Source of the DNA: Bin87 sp965204905
Lineage (GTDB): Bacteria; Chloroflexota; Dehalococcoidia; Lucifugimonadales; UBA3495
Direction of reading: 5' to 3'
Assembly (NCBI GenBank): GCA_965204905.1
Contig: OZ242042.1
Span: 372,001 to 436,000 of the forward strand
Length of the DNA stretch: 64,000 nucleotides
How positions within the stretch are numbered: the first letter of the stretch is position 1; each line of letters starts with the position of its first letter. The position numbers and the translations under genes are program-made. Of the stretch, positions 26,267-34,213 are shown piece by piece. A model generated the notes under the pieces. The model was not told where the DNA came from. It did not search any database and saw only the letters and a program-made list of their open reading frames with translations.

Positions 26267-26976
26267 AACCGATCATCCCGTTGGTGCCAGTTCTCGCGTA
26301 CTTTTTTGCCGTAAGCGCATTCGCTGGAAATGGGGCATATATTGCAATCAGGAGAACGGGGTTTGCACACGGCTGCGATGAAGTCCAGTAACCCGTAGTT
26401 GTGTTCTTGGTACCGGTGTAGGGGTAGCAGTGCCCAGGCGAAGTCCCATACTTGGGCTGCTCGCCTTATGTCTTTAGCTGGTTGAATGCCTGCGATCCTG
26501 GAAATGGTGCGTACTACGCTGAGGTCAACTATCGGTAATCTCTGACCGAATGCAAAGCAGGCTACCGCGTGGGCCGTGTACACCCCAACGTACGGGAGTT
26601 TGATCAACTCCTCGGGGGCTGTAGGGAGTGCCTCTCCGATGTTCTTGATGGCTGACGAGAGAGCGATCAGTGCTTTAGTTCTCTGGTTACCGAAACCTAA
26701 CTCCGACACGGAGCTGTACAATTCTTTTGGGTCAGCTCCCGCCATTGCCTCAGCGCTAGGATAGCGAACCAACAAGGATGGCCAAACCTTGTCGACTTTC
26801 CCGGCCCGTGTTTGCTTCAGTAAAATTTCCGCGACCAGGATCCCGAAAGGGTCGGTGCCTTCCTCACGCCACGGGAACGCACGCCCATGTAACGCGTAGT
26901 GGCGTTGAAAAAAGTCGCTTCGGATACTGAGGCTTAGAAGCGAGCGTTTCTCTTGTTGTTTGCCTTCGTCCTCCAT
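26263..26976 (-). CDS. HhH-GPD G:T mismatch DNA glycosylase, Mig-like
   Basis: A 237-aa endonuclease III/MutY superfamily enzyme. ILVAEILLKQTRAGKV opens the helical core; the helix-hairpin-helix is LPYVGVYTA and the catalytic Asp151 is in LPIVDLSVVR. Tyr133, 18 residues before that Asp, takes the place of the EndoIII lysine, as Tyr126/Asp144 do in Mig.MthI, a thymine glycosylase acting on G:T mismatches. The Fe-S cluster ligands are Cys204, 211, 214 and 220 (C-x6-C-x2-C-x5-C). LLDFIAAVCKPRSPDC also follows Mig closely. It begins 24 bp after the m5C methylase and overlaps the next gene (ATGA). It would repair deaminated m5C, the job Vsr does beside Dcm. Confidence 0.85.
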   Translation of the reverse strand: MEDEGKQQEKRSLLSLSIRSDFFQRHYALHGRAFPWREEGTDPFGILVAEILLKQTRAGKVDKVWPSLLVRYPSAEAMAGADPKELYSSVSELGFGNQRTKALIALSSAIKNIGEALPTAPEELIKLPYVGVYTAHAVACFAFGQRLPIVDLSVVRTISRIAGIQPAKDIRRAAQVWDFAWALLPLHRYQEHNYGLLDFIAAVCKPRSPDCNICPISSECAYGKKVRENWHQRDDRL

Positions 26977-27000
26977 GGCAGGGCCATGCGCGTCGGTAGA

Positions 27001-28134
27001 CTATGGGTAGGATTGCTTGTACCCGAGAGAGTTGGCGATTGCGGTTGCGACACCTTCGCCCAGTGGTGGCGGCACAGCATTGGAAATTAGCTGGACCTGC
27101 TCCGTAAAGGTCCCGTGGAGATAGTACCCGTCTAAAGGGAATCCTTGCAACAGCATGGCTTCGTAGATTGACAAGCGACGGTGGCACTCAGGATGCACAT
27201 GCACCTCGTTATGGCCATAGGCGACGGTGTAGCTGGGCGCATCCCAGGCCAAAACCTTGAAGCTGAGCCCTCTGCTGCTTCCCCGTTTTAGACTGCCATC
27301 GGTGAATTTCTTGGACCTGGGCACCATCGCCACATGGTTCCGGTGGTACGGAATGGAGGCGGCTTCCAGGTCTCTGGCGCAATATGTCGGTTCGGGCAGA
27401 TCTTTCAGAACGTCAGTGACATTGAGCGGTCCCTGATCGCCTTCTGACAGGTGAAGTTCGGTTGCTGGGTGGCGCTGTCGGTTGATCCCCACTACTACCA
27501 GGCGTTCGCGGTGCTGCGCTATTCCGAACGTGCCGGCGTCAAGCGTCTCGTCAATTATATCGAAACCTGCGTCGTCGCATTGCTTTTCGAACTCATCGAA
27601 AAGGGCGCAGTGCCTCTTGTGCAGTAAACCAGGGACGTTCTCGAGTACAAAAAAGTCGATCTCGAAGCGGTCCTTGAAAGTCGCTACGGTATCGGCATAG
27701 TTGAACAACAGCCGACGACGCGGGTCGTCGTCGGTCTGGTGTACGTTTGAGGGTGAGTACCCTTGGCACGGTGGTCCGCCGATAATGCCTGTTGGGGCAA
27801 TATCGCCACAATGCCTTTCCCAGAGATCCACGATATCCAGCGGAGGCGTAGTTGACAGGTCCATTGCAACTGTAGTTGCTCCCGGGTTGTTAATTCGGTA
27901 CGTCTCTACGGCAGCAGGATTGTTATCGATGGCCAGCATGGCCTGGAATCCGGCCGCCTGGAACCCGAGGTCAAGGCCACCTGCTCCTGAGAACAGGCTC
28001 AAAACGGGTCGCCTCGCCAAATCTCCGGTACCCTTCGGGACGGTTTCATCGGAGACTTGGTCTGTTGCGCTACTGGGATCCAAATTGACGGCAGACGCAG
28101 CGTCGCATCGGTGAATTTTTGGTGACGTTGCCAT
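27001..28134 (-). CDS. DNA (cytosine-5) methyltransferase, DruM position
   Basis: A 377-aa m5C methylase with all main motifs: I LSLFSGAGGLDLGF (about residues 45-58), IV GGPPCQGYS with the nucleophilic Cys, VI DFFVLENVPG, VIII QHRERLVVVG, IX RRLSIYEAMLLQGFP and X LISNAVPPPLG. The segment between VIII and IX that reads the target is about 85 residues, suggesting a single recognition sequence that cannot be predicted here. AGGAG lies seven bases before the ATG. It is first in the operon, matching druM of type II Druantia, where it would mark host DNA. No cognate restriction enzyme follows. Confidence 0.92.
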   Translation of the reverse strand: MATSPKIHRCDAASAVNLDPSSATDQVSDETVPKGTGDLARRPVLSLFSGAGGLDLGFQAAGFQAMLAIDNNPAAVETYRINNPGATTVAMDLSTTPPLDIVDLWERHCGDIAPTGIIGGPPCQGYSPSNVHQTDDDPRRRLLFNYADTVATFKDRFEIDFFVLENVPGLLHKRHCALFDEFEKQCDDAGFDIIDETLDAGTFGIAQHRERLVVVGINRQRHPATELHLSEGDQGPLNVTDVLKDLPEPTYCARDLEAASIPYHRNHVAMVPRSKKFTDGSLKRGSSRGLSFKVLAWDAPSYTVAYGHNEVHVHPECHRRLSIYEAMLLQGFPLDGYYLHGTFTEQVQLISNAVPPPLGEGVATAIANSLGYKQSYP

Positions 28135-28527
28135 CAGGTTCTCCTCGTCAGTTACTCTACACTTTCCTTTGGAGTAGCGCAGTTTGGGACAATAGCACTG
28201 TGGCTGAACACGGTCAATTTGGTTGACTTCGCTCTTGCCAATTGTACGTATATTCGTAGTGGTGCCGCATAATCGTGGGCCCCAGAAGTGCGAAGGCGTC
28301 GGTCAACCGGGAAAGTACCTACGGCCTCGCTCGCTCAGTTCATCCGTTTCCTCCTCGAGTGATTGCTCGATGTCCACTCGTACCGCTGGGTTGAGCAATA
28401 GCGGCTGGACTCCCTCGGGGTTCGTCTCCCCGCCGTCCGGCAGGGAAGCAGAGTTAGAGTGTGTCTAATATTCCGGCGACCGTGAGTGCCCGAAATACAA
28501 AGGTATCCCTGCTTGTTGATGTCAACT
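28135..28527. other. 393-bp upstream region of the defence operon
   Basis: No protein-like frame on either strand. It must hold the operon promoter (minus strand), but no convincing -35/-10 pair with correct spacing was picked out by eye. Confidence 0.5.
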
Positions 28528-29370
28528 TCAGTTCACGCCGCATGTTGCGCAGCGTTCGGTTGATGCAGCATCGGCGTTGCCGCGATGCCTAGCGAACTGG
28601 CGCTCTACTACCCGCTTGGCCCCTGCCCATCGTCGCCGATGGCAATTGAAGTTGATGTGCCTCATGCCGGTGTCGGTGCCGGAGAGCACCAGCGTGGCGT
28701 TCTCGTCGGTGGCGACGCCCCGTGCCTGTTCGTCGGTGAGGCCGCTGGGCAGGATGTCGGTGGTGGCCACGGCAACTCGTTGGCCCGCTGCCGCTGTCCG
28801 GGCCGCGTTCGCGTTGCGACGACGCTCCTCATTGGAGAGGGCTTGGGCCAGCTCGTCGATGATGTTGAGGCTGTTGGTGGTGGCCGGGTCCAGGTGCCGG
28901 CGTACTCGGTCGGTGCATTTGTGCCGGATATGTTGGATGGTGTCGCGGAGTTGAATGGCGGTGGAGTGGCGGATGTACCGGTCGGTGGGGAGCGCACTTT
29001 GGAGTTCGTCGGCCTTGTGGTGGATGACCGGGGCGAGTCGGGTTGCCTGATGGGCGGCCGCCTGGTTCAGTTCTCGCTCTTGAATTTCGTTGGAGAGTAC
29101 CCGGTGCAGATCTGCTGAGGCCGACTTGGCGAGTCCGTCCGCCTCGATGACTTGGCCGTCTTTGGTGCGGATCGTCAGACTGTTGGTGGTGATGCCTTTG
29201 GTGAGAGTTGCGCCGGCCAAGGTCGATGCGTCTAGCGCTTGATGGTTCCTCGGGTGTGGTTCCTCGACGGTGATGGTGGTTCCGTCGTAACGGATCGACC
29301 GGCGGTTGACCCGGCCGAGCAGTCTTCGGTACCACGGCTCTTTCGCCTGCAGGATTTTGTCTTCGGTCAT
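28528..29370 (-). pseudogene. helicase IV (HelD/UvrD-like) N-terminal fragment
   Basis: The reading frame of about 280 residues carries a PH-like strand region, a long coiled-coil part, and the run-in to the helicase core LTDEQARGVATDENATLVLS, which in UvrD/HelD proteins is followed by the Walker A sequence AGAGTGKT. Here the text becomes GTDTGMRH and the similarity ends, so the ATPase core of some 500 residues is gone and a 50-residue unrelated tail follows. A deletion joined the fragment to foreign sequence. ATG 29370 is chosen from protein character; 29469 is possible. An inverted-repeat element lies just upstream. Confidence 0.7.
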
Positions 29371-29484
29371 TGCACTGTCGTGTTCGTGGGGTCGTCGGAT
29401 ATTACCACTGGGCGTGTTCGGGACGGGAACGATCTTGCCTTTGGGTGGTTGGCGTGTTGGTTGTGGCATCCATGACGCGCTCAG

Positions 29485-29566
29485 ACGGTCTCGGTTGGCT
29501 TTGTTGGGCACCGGGTAGGTTTCCGCCGCCTCGCCAGGCGAGAGACCAAATGGCGGCGTCTCAGCG
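29485..29566 (+). repeat. inverted-repeat element, copy D
   Basis: GCGCTCAGACGGTCTCGGTTGGCT at the left (shortened: core CAGACG and TTGG) pairs with ACCAAATGGCGGCGTCTCAG at 29545-29564. The outermost CGCGCT and AGCGCG also pair, giving the longest arms of the family. It lies immediately 5' of the truncated helicase gene. Confidence 0.6.
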
Positions 29567-29676
29567 CGTCGTGCGCATGGAGTTTTCGTTGGCGGACATG
29601 AACCGTGATGGTTGCTGAATGAAAAGCCCTGTCCGGATGGATAGGACGTTGATGTTGCGGTGGCCCTTGAACTCGG

Positions 29677-30342
29677 TCAGAGATCGGTGTTGTAGACCCT
29701 GGCTTCCAGTTCGTGGATGCGGGCCGGCGGGTGCCAAAGTACAAGCGGTTCTACGTCCTTCACCGTGCCGAGGAAGTAGGATCTTAGGCAACCCAATAGG
29801 TCGGGGTTTTCGGGGTTCAGGCAAATTCCGAGCATACCGTCGAGGTGACGGACCGGTTCGAGGTCGTGGCGGAGCCGCTCTTCGGAGAGCTCATCCAGAA
29901 GGTGTATCAGGACGGCTTCCAAGGTCACGATGCGACCTCTGAGCCGATCTCGGTGTGGTACCACGTCTTTCAGTGCGACGACTGCTTGCTTGTCTCCGGT
30001 CAGTATCAGGCTTCGTTGCTGGTCGTCTTCGGCCGCCGCTGCGAAAAGCATCGCTTCACCGGGATCGATACCCGGGATGGTTCTCAGGGGATCGAGCCAG
30101 TCCGTGGAGGGGTTGGTTATTGGGGCGATTGAGTTTACCAACGGTCCCAGGCACTTGGCAAACTCTGGACCCAAGTGTTCCCGGAAGGATCCTTTCCGAA
30201 GCATATGAGGAAGTGCTCGTATGCGGCGGCACTGGTCGTAGAAAGCTCCCAAGGCTACGACAGCATCCACGAACAGGTGGGTGGCTCCGAGCTTGCCAAA
30301 TATGTCGCTGTCAATGAGTAGGAGTGGCGAGGGTTCCGTCAT
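29677..30342 (-). CDS. PIN-like nuclease (toxin-like)
   Basis: A 221-aa protein with PIN-fold acids in order: Asp in LLLIDSDIFGKLG near the N-terminus, Glu in GIDPGEAMLFAAAAEDD, and Asp in LILTGDKQAVVAL. These are the places of the metal-binding triad in PIN ribonucleases. The C-terminal 80 residues are extra. Its start overlaps the 3' end of the ImmA-like gene by 32 bp, and ImmA/IrrE-like proteins next to PIN-type genes are a known toxin-antitoxin-like arrangement. It probably cleaves RNA when released from its partner. Confidence 0.7.
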   Translation of the reverse strand: MTEPSPLLLIDSDIFGKLGATHLFVDAVVALGAFYDQCRRIRALPHMLRKGSFREHLGPEFAKCLGPLVNSIAPITNPSTDWLDPLRTIPGIDPGEAMLFAAAAEDDQQRSLILTGDKQAVVALKDVVPHRDRLRGRIVTLEAVLIHLLDELSEERLRHDLEPVRHLDGMLGICLNPENPDLLGCLRSYFLGTVKDVEPLVLWHPPARIHELEARVYNTDL

Positions 30343-31363
30343 TAACGCACCGCAGCAGATTGGTGTCGGTATCCGAGGCGGCGACGACGTCCACGTTTAG
30401 TACGAACTCATTGAACAGAATTGACTGTACCTGAAGGGTGGCTTGGTATTCGGCAGTATCGAAGAAGCTGAAATCCACATTCGTCGCGTAACTCTGGCGA
30501 GGTGATGCACGGACACCGACGAATTCAATGAACGGTATAAAGTTTACCGCTCGGCGAGGGCTGGGATCGGGATCTGGTGGGAGCATGGCTCTGTCGGTTC
30601 CACCATATATCACGTCGTGGGTGAATGCGTTGGCTTGGGCTTCAGACGGGTTGTTGAGGTCTGGCGCGTCTCGGTGGGTTACGACTTTGTCGTTCACGCA
30701 GTCGCCGGCGATGATGTGGGCGATCTGGTGAACTGTGTGCAAAGCAGCGTCCCGGTGGTCGTTGATGCGGTTAGACATGATCACCAGGGGCCGGCCCTGG
30801 ATAACGCAGCCTAGGGATTGGAAATCGGGCTGTGGCAGGCTGGTGACAGGTACCACCGGGATGTGGCGGTTCCAGAGGTCGCTCACGATTGTGTGGAGCG
30901 ATACTGGTTGGCCCAGTCCGTCTAGGAGTTCGGCGCGCCAGGTTCGTCCGGTGCTGGGGGGCAGCGTGGCGGGTGCGTCATCGCGCAGGTTGCGGATCAC
31001 TGCTTGGGCGATTTGGATGCCGGCGTGTATCGACGCGGGCGATACGTCCTCGTTGGTCGTTTGCTGGTGGGGTTGGACCAGCAATGCAGTCGGATCCTGA
31101 ATCGTATCGAGGGGGAGGTTGAGAAAGCGGGCTGTTCGGAATTCAAAGTCGGGCAACAGATGCGGGTCTTCCTCGCAGGTTTCATCCCACCAGTCCGGGA
31201 GGATTGTTCTGTGGATAAAGGCCCGCTCGAAACCTGCGCTTTCGAGGCGTTCGACGAGCGATCGGAATGATCGTATGGCGTCGGCGTTCGCTGTCAAGAA
31301 AGTGTACCTGCCCGGTGACGGCCCTGTTGAGTATGGCGATGCTGCGTTGTTATACGTGTCCAC
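30311..31363 (-). CDS. ImmA/IrrE-like protein with altered HExxH motif
   Basis: About 350 residues from GTG at 31363 (VDTYNNAASPYSTG); the frame extends further upstream but loses protein character. The C-terminal part holds the ImmA/IrrE metallopeptidase signature ALHTVHQIAHIIAG followed by EAQANAFTHDVI. The motif HExxH reads H-Q-I-A-H, so the catalytic Glu is Gln while both zinc-binding His remain. The N-terminal 150 residues are helical. It overlaps the PIN-like gene downstream and probably acts as its antitoxin by binding rather than proteolysis. Confidence 0.68.
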   Translation of the reverse strand: MDTYNNAASPYSTGPSPGRYTFLTANADAIRSFRSLVERLESAGFERAFIHRTILPDWWDETCEEDPHLLPDFEFRTARFLNLPLDTIQDPTALLVQPHQQTTNEDVSPASIHAGIQIAQAVIRNLRDDAPATLPPSTGRTWRAELLDGLGQPVSLHTIVSDLWNRHIPVVPVTSLPQPDFQSLGCVIQGRPLVIMSNRINDHRDAALHTVHQIAHIIAGDCVNDKVVTHRDAPDLNNPSEAQANAFTHDVIYGGTDRAMLPPDPDPSPRRAVNFIPFIEFVGVRASPRQSYATNVDFSFFDTAEYQATLQVQSILFNEFVLNVDVVAASDTDTNLLRCVNDGTLATPTH

Positions 31364-31833
31364 GTGAGGCGATTGTCGCCTTTCCGCGTCATGGATGTCA
31401 ACTTTTGCTTGATGACGCAGAGGTGCTTGCAAAACGCTGAATAATGGCTGCCGACAAGGTCTATCCCTCGCGGCTGTGGGGGATCTCTTGGCAATTGGTT
31501 TGGTTGCGCTCTCCTCGCGTCGTAACCTATGGTGCGTTGACCTCCGGATTGAGGTACGCTCGGCGTGCTCAGACTCCCCCGTTTGGCGTATCTGGGTGTC
31601 GGGCAGGTACTTACTGTTGGGGTTCCTGTCGGCTAAAGGGTGCTGTCTCAATTCCTGTCGGATGGTGGTCTCAATGAGCGAGGCCGTCGGGACTAACAAT
31701 CAAACGGCTATTGCGTTGAAGACCTCGCGGTTGGCTCAGGTTCACCGGTGGCATTGGGTTATTTTCACTGATCCATGACTGGCGCTCATTGATGATCCGC
31801 AGTTTCGCTGGTAGCTGATCGTCAGATTGACTA
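31364..31833. other. 470-bp interval with one inverted-repeat arm
   Basis: CAGACTCCCCCGTTTGGCG at 31570-31588 is a reverse-orientation arm of the dispersed element family. No gene was supported on either strand; frames here are short or shadows. Confidence 0.45.
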
Positions 31834-32064
31834 TCACGCTGGTTGTCGTGTGTCTGCCGTGGTGCGCGTTCGGGATTCCCAGGCTTGGATCTCTTCCCGC
31901 AGTTCCTGCAGGATGCTGCGCGTGGAGTCAAGCTTTGCCTGCCGGATGATAGGATGCTCCCCTGGCGTGCGGTCATCTTCGCCGTTTTCCATTCGCTTGA
32001 CCAACTGGGCGAACTGCCGCTCGCGGTCCTGCGTGACTAGATACTGCTTTTCGTTTTCGATCAT
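31834..32064 (-). CDS. small charged helical protein paired with the nucleotidyltransferase
   Basis: A 76-aa protein beginning MIENEKQYLVTQDRERQFAQ, mostly one charged helix. This opening, M-I-x-N-E-x-Q-Y-x-x-T, is typical of small antitoxin-like proteins in two-gene modules. Its ATG overlaps the stop of the upstream gene (ATGA). It has no helix-turn-helix. Antitoxin or activity-modulating partner is the best guess. Confidence 0.6.
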   Translation of the reverse strand: MIENEKQYLVTQDRERQFAQLVKRMENGEDDRTPGEHPIIRQAKLDSTRSILQELREEIQAWESRTRTTADTRQPA

Positions 32065-32498
32065 GGTAGCAACCTCAGGTCAATGGCGATGATGCCTTTG
32101 GGTGTGTCTTCCTGGTCGGCTTGGAAGAATTCCAGATAGGTTTTCCCGCGTTCGTCGGCCTCCCAGTCGGCGGGGAACAGTTCGCCCATGAAGGTAATTT
32201 TCTGCGCCGTGCGGCGGTGGTCGAACACCAGCAACGCTGGGTGAAGCAGGTAGGGGTTCACGCCTGTCGTGTCCCACGCCACGTCGAAATCGTTCGGCAG
32301 TTGTTTGCTGGTGGCGAAGCTCCCGTCGATGTACGCCGTTCTGCATCCCGCTTGTCGCAGGTTCCTCAGTGCGTCAAGCATGCCTGCGAGTAGTCCTGTC
32401 CGGCGTTCGTTGGTTCCCAATCGTTGTGTGATTTCCTGCCATGTGGCGTAGTGAATCCCGGAGGGTAGGTAGCCGTTGGGCTGGAATGGGGGGATCAT
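32061..32498 (-). CDS. nucleotidyltransferase-fold protein (DUF6932-like)
   Basis: A 145-aa protein with the minimal nucleotidyltransferase signature: YIDGSFATSKQLPNDFDVAW gives G-S followed by the D-x-D pair, and GIIAIDLRLL near the end may supply the third acid. Short stand-alone NTases of this form occur as toxins that modify tRNA or proteins, or as antitoxins. The ATG at 32498 has GGAG a few bases upstream. It overlaps the small helical gene by 4 bp, so the two form a module. Confidence 0.65.
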   Translation of the reverse strand: MIPPFQPNGYLPSGIHYATWQEITQRLGTNERRTGLLAGMLDALRNLRQAGCRTAYIDGSFATSKQLPNDFDVAWDTTGVNPYLLHPALLVFDHRRTAQKITFMGELFPADWEADERGKTYLEFFQADQEDTPKGIIAIDLRLLP

Positions 32499-32743
32499 GT
32501 TCTCCGCTTTGTTTGACCGTCCTGTGACGGGATTCTATGACTCTCAGTTGTAGTTCGCAACCTGCAGCGCGTTTTCTACAAGTTCGATTCCGTCTAACAG
32601 GTTGTTGAAATGAGGGTTGCTTGGCGGGATGGCGGTGATGAATAGTCGCCAAATTGGTGAACGGGGCAGACTGCTTGACGCTGGTGGCGGGCTGCTGTCA
32701 GGTCGCGGAGCGTTGCGGGCGGTGGCTAGGACAGACCTGTCCC

Positions 32744-32833
32744 ACGCCTCACCCCGCGCGTGCGGGGGAACCCGATAGGCTTTCCCAGGGCAAAGCGCGT
32801 CATTGGGTCTATCCCCGCGCGTGCGGCTGGTGA
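32744..32833. CRISPR. degenerate two-repeat type I-E CRISPR remnant
   Basis: CCCCGCGCGTGCGG occurs at 32752-32765 and again at 32813-32826, exactly 61 bp apart, the period of type I-E arrays (29-bp repeat, 32-bp spacer). Flanking bases keep parts of the usual repeat: GGGGGAAC after the first copy and GGGTCTAT before the second. The one spacer would be 32773-32804. No cas gene lies in the window, so this is a relic. Confidence 0.5.
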
Positions 32834-32970
32834 TTTACCGCCGAACCGTCCTACGGTAGATCCTCTCATCCCCCCAACTTTCTCAACGGACCCGTCCGTG
32901 AAAAACGACAGGCGCGCTCCCTCCTTGCCCAGACCATAGGTCTCGCAGTTGGTGATTGCTCCTGATTTGT

Positions 32971-34031
32971 TTACGGGTTTCTGTGTGGTGGCAATTCGCC
33001 TGTTATGAACGTGAGTTCGCCGGAGCTTTCTAGGGCTTCCAAGAAGCCCTCTCGGACCAGCTGGGCGACCGCCAGGGGTTCGGTCTCCTGTAAGCGCCGG
33101 ACTTCGGTCATCCAGGCCGCGTCTTGAGCCGCGAACAAGCCCTCGCGGTGGGCACACTCTCGCGAGGGCTCATGGAGTTGTTCGCGCAAGTCCTTCTCAG
33201 CCTCGGTTAGCCGGTCCTCCCGCTCCTTGTGTTCACTTGGGGATAAACCGTGTTGCCAATGGAATAGCAACCCATCAACATCCCTGTGACCGGACTCTTC
33301 CAAACACGCGACGGTTGCGCTCAACTTGTCCACCACATTGGGGTCTTGATTGGCTGCAACTCTGATTCGTTCCCAGGCCGCAATCTTGGCTTCTTGTGCT
33401 TTGGCAAACTCCTCCCAGGAGGCTGTGGTGCATTCTTTGTGGATGATTTCGTCGTCAATACCGGAACAACGGATCAAACCAAGCCTAAAGACCGGGCTGT
33501 CGTATTCTTGCGTGATCTCATCGCCACACCGGCGTTGGGCCCCGCCGTACGCCAACTTTCCACAAATTTCCCATACGTGTTCGGTCAGTGCTTCCGCGCA
33601 CCCATCCAGATACTTGAGATTCGCATGGTCTCGGAATGTGCCAAGACGCTTGCAACCCTCCAAGCCCTCGGGATGGAAGGGGTCGGATTCGGCCCCCGGG
33701 CCTCGTGTGTACCCTGCGTCGGGTCGGGCTCTTCGTCGGGCGTCGGTTCCTCCCCTTCCTCTTCTGGAGCAATGCTGGGCCTGGGCTCGGGGGTGAGCTT
33801 CGGCCCAGGTGCGGTTCCGGGCTTGGGCGGTGCTTCATCCCGCCCGTCCGCTCCGGATGGTTCCCCGGTCGGCTCACTTTCTTGCGTCCGGGACTCTTCC
33901 GGGCCTTCAGTTGATGGAGAGTCTGCTACGGGCGCTGACTGATCGGCTGGCTGGTTGGCCACCGTTGGTTCGGACGGCGCTGCAGGACCGCAGGCCAAGA
34001 GAGCCAGGACCGCCATCACGACCACTAACAT
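32971..34031 (-). pseudogene. lipoprotein gene split by a frameshift
   Basis: The first frame (ATG 34031) starts MLVVVMAVLALLAC, a signal peptide with lipobox LLAC, then a Pro/Glu/Ser-rich linker. Near 33665 the protein-like reading moves to another frame, continuing GLEGCKRLGTFRDHANLKYL and a long helical domain with FAKAQEAKIAAWERIRVAAN to the stop at 32971. One indel near 33660-33690 would give a lipoprotein of about 350 aa. The second frame lacks its own ribosome site. The 19-bp motif lies 81 bp upstream of the start. Function unknown. Confidence 0.62.
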
Positions 34032-34111
34032 TTTTGATATAGGTGTTGTTCTCCGAGTTGTAGTCGTTTTCAGCAGCAGATGTTGTTGTATGACGGGAAT
34101 ACTCCAAGATA

Positions 34112-34130
34112 GTAGGATGGTTCAAGTAGG
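34112..34130 (+). promoter_or_regulatory. 19-bp dispersed motif, copy 3
   Basis: GTAGGATGGTTCAAGTAGG, one mismatch from copy 1. On the minus strand it faces the lipoprotein gene starting at 34031, and the following bases CTATCTTGGAG resemble those after copy 2 (CTATTTGGAG). Confidence 0.4.
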
Positions 34131-34160
34131 GTAGAGCGTGACGATTTTCGCAATTGGTCA

Positions 34161-34185
34161 AAGGCCCCTGCGAAACAGGGGCCTT
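34161..34185 (-). terminator. hairpin terminator after the SurA-N-like gene
   Basis: AAGGCCCCTG (34161-34170) pairs perfectly with CAGGGGCCTT (34176-34185), 29 bp past the stop at 34214. The T-run on the minus strand is short, so strength is uncertain. Confidence 0.6.
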
Positions 34186-34213
34186 GAGTTGCCTAGGTTC
34201 TTCTGTCGAGAAA

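Noticed and set aside
16362..28134. DISARM or BREX system
   Set aside because: DISARM needs a separate DUF1998 protein and a phospholipase-D protein, BREX a PglZ and BrxC; neither is present, while gene order and the giant helicase fit Druantia.
32744..32833. Functional CRISPR array
   Set aside because: Only two degenerate cores and no cas gene in the window.
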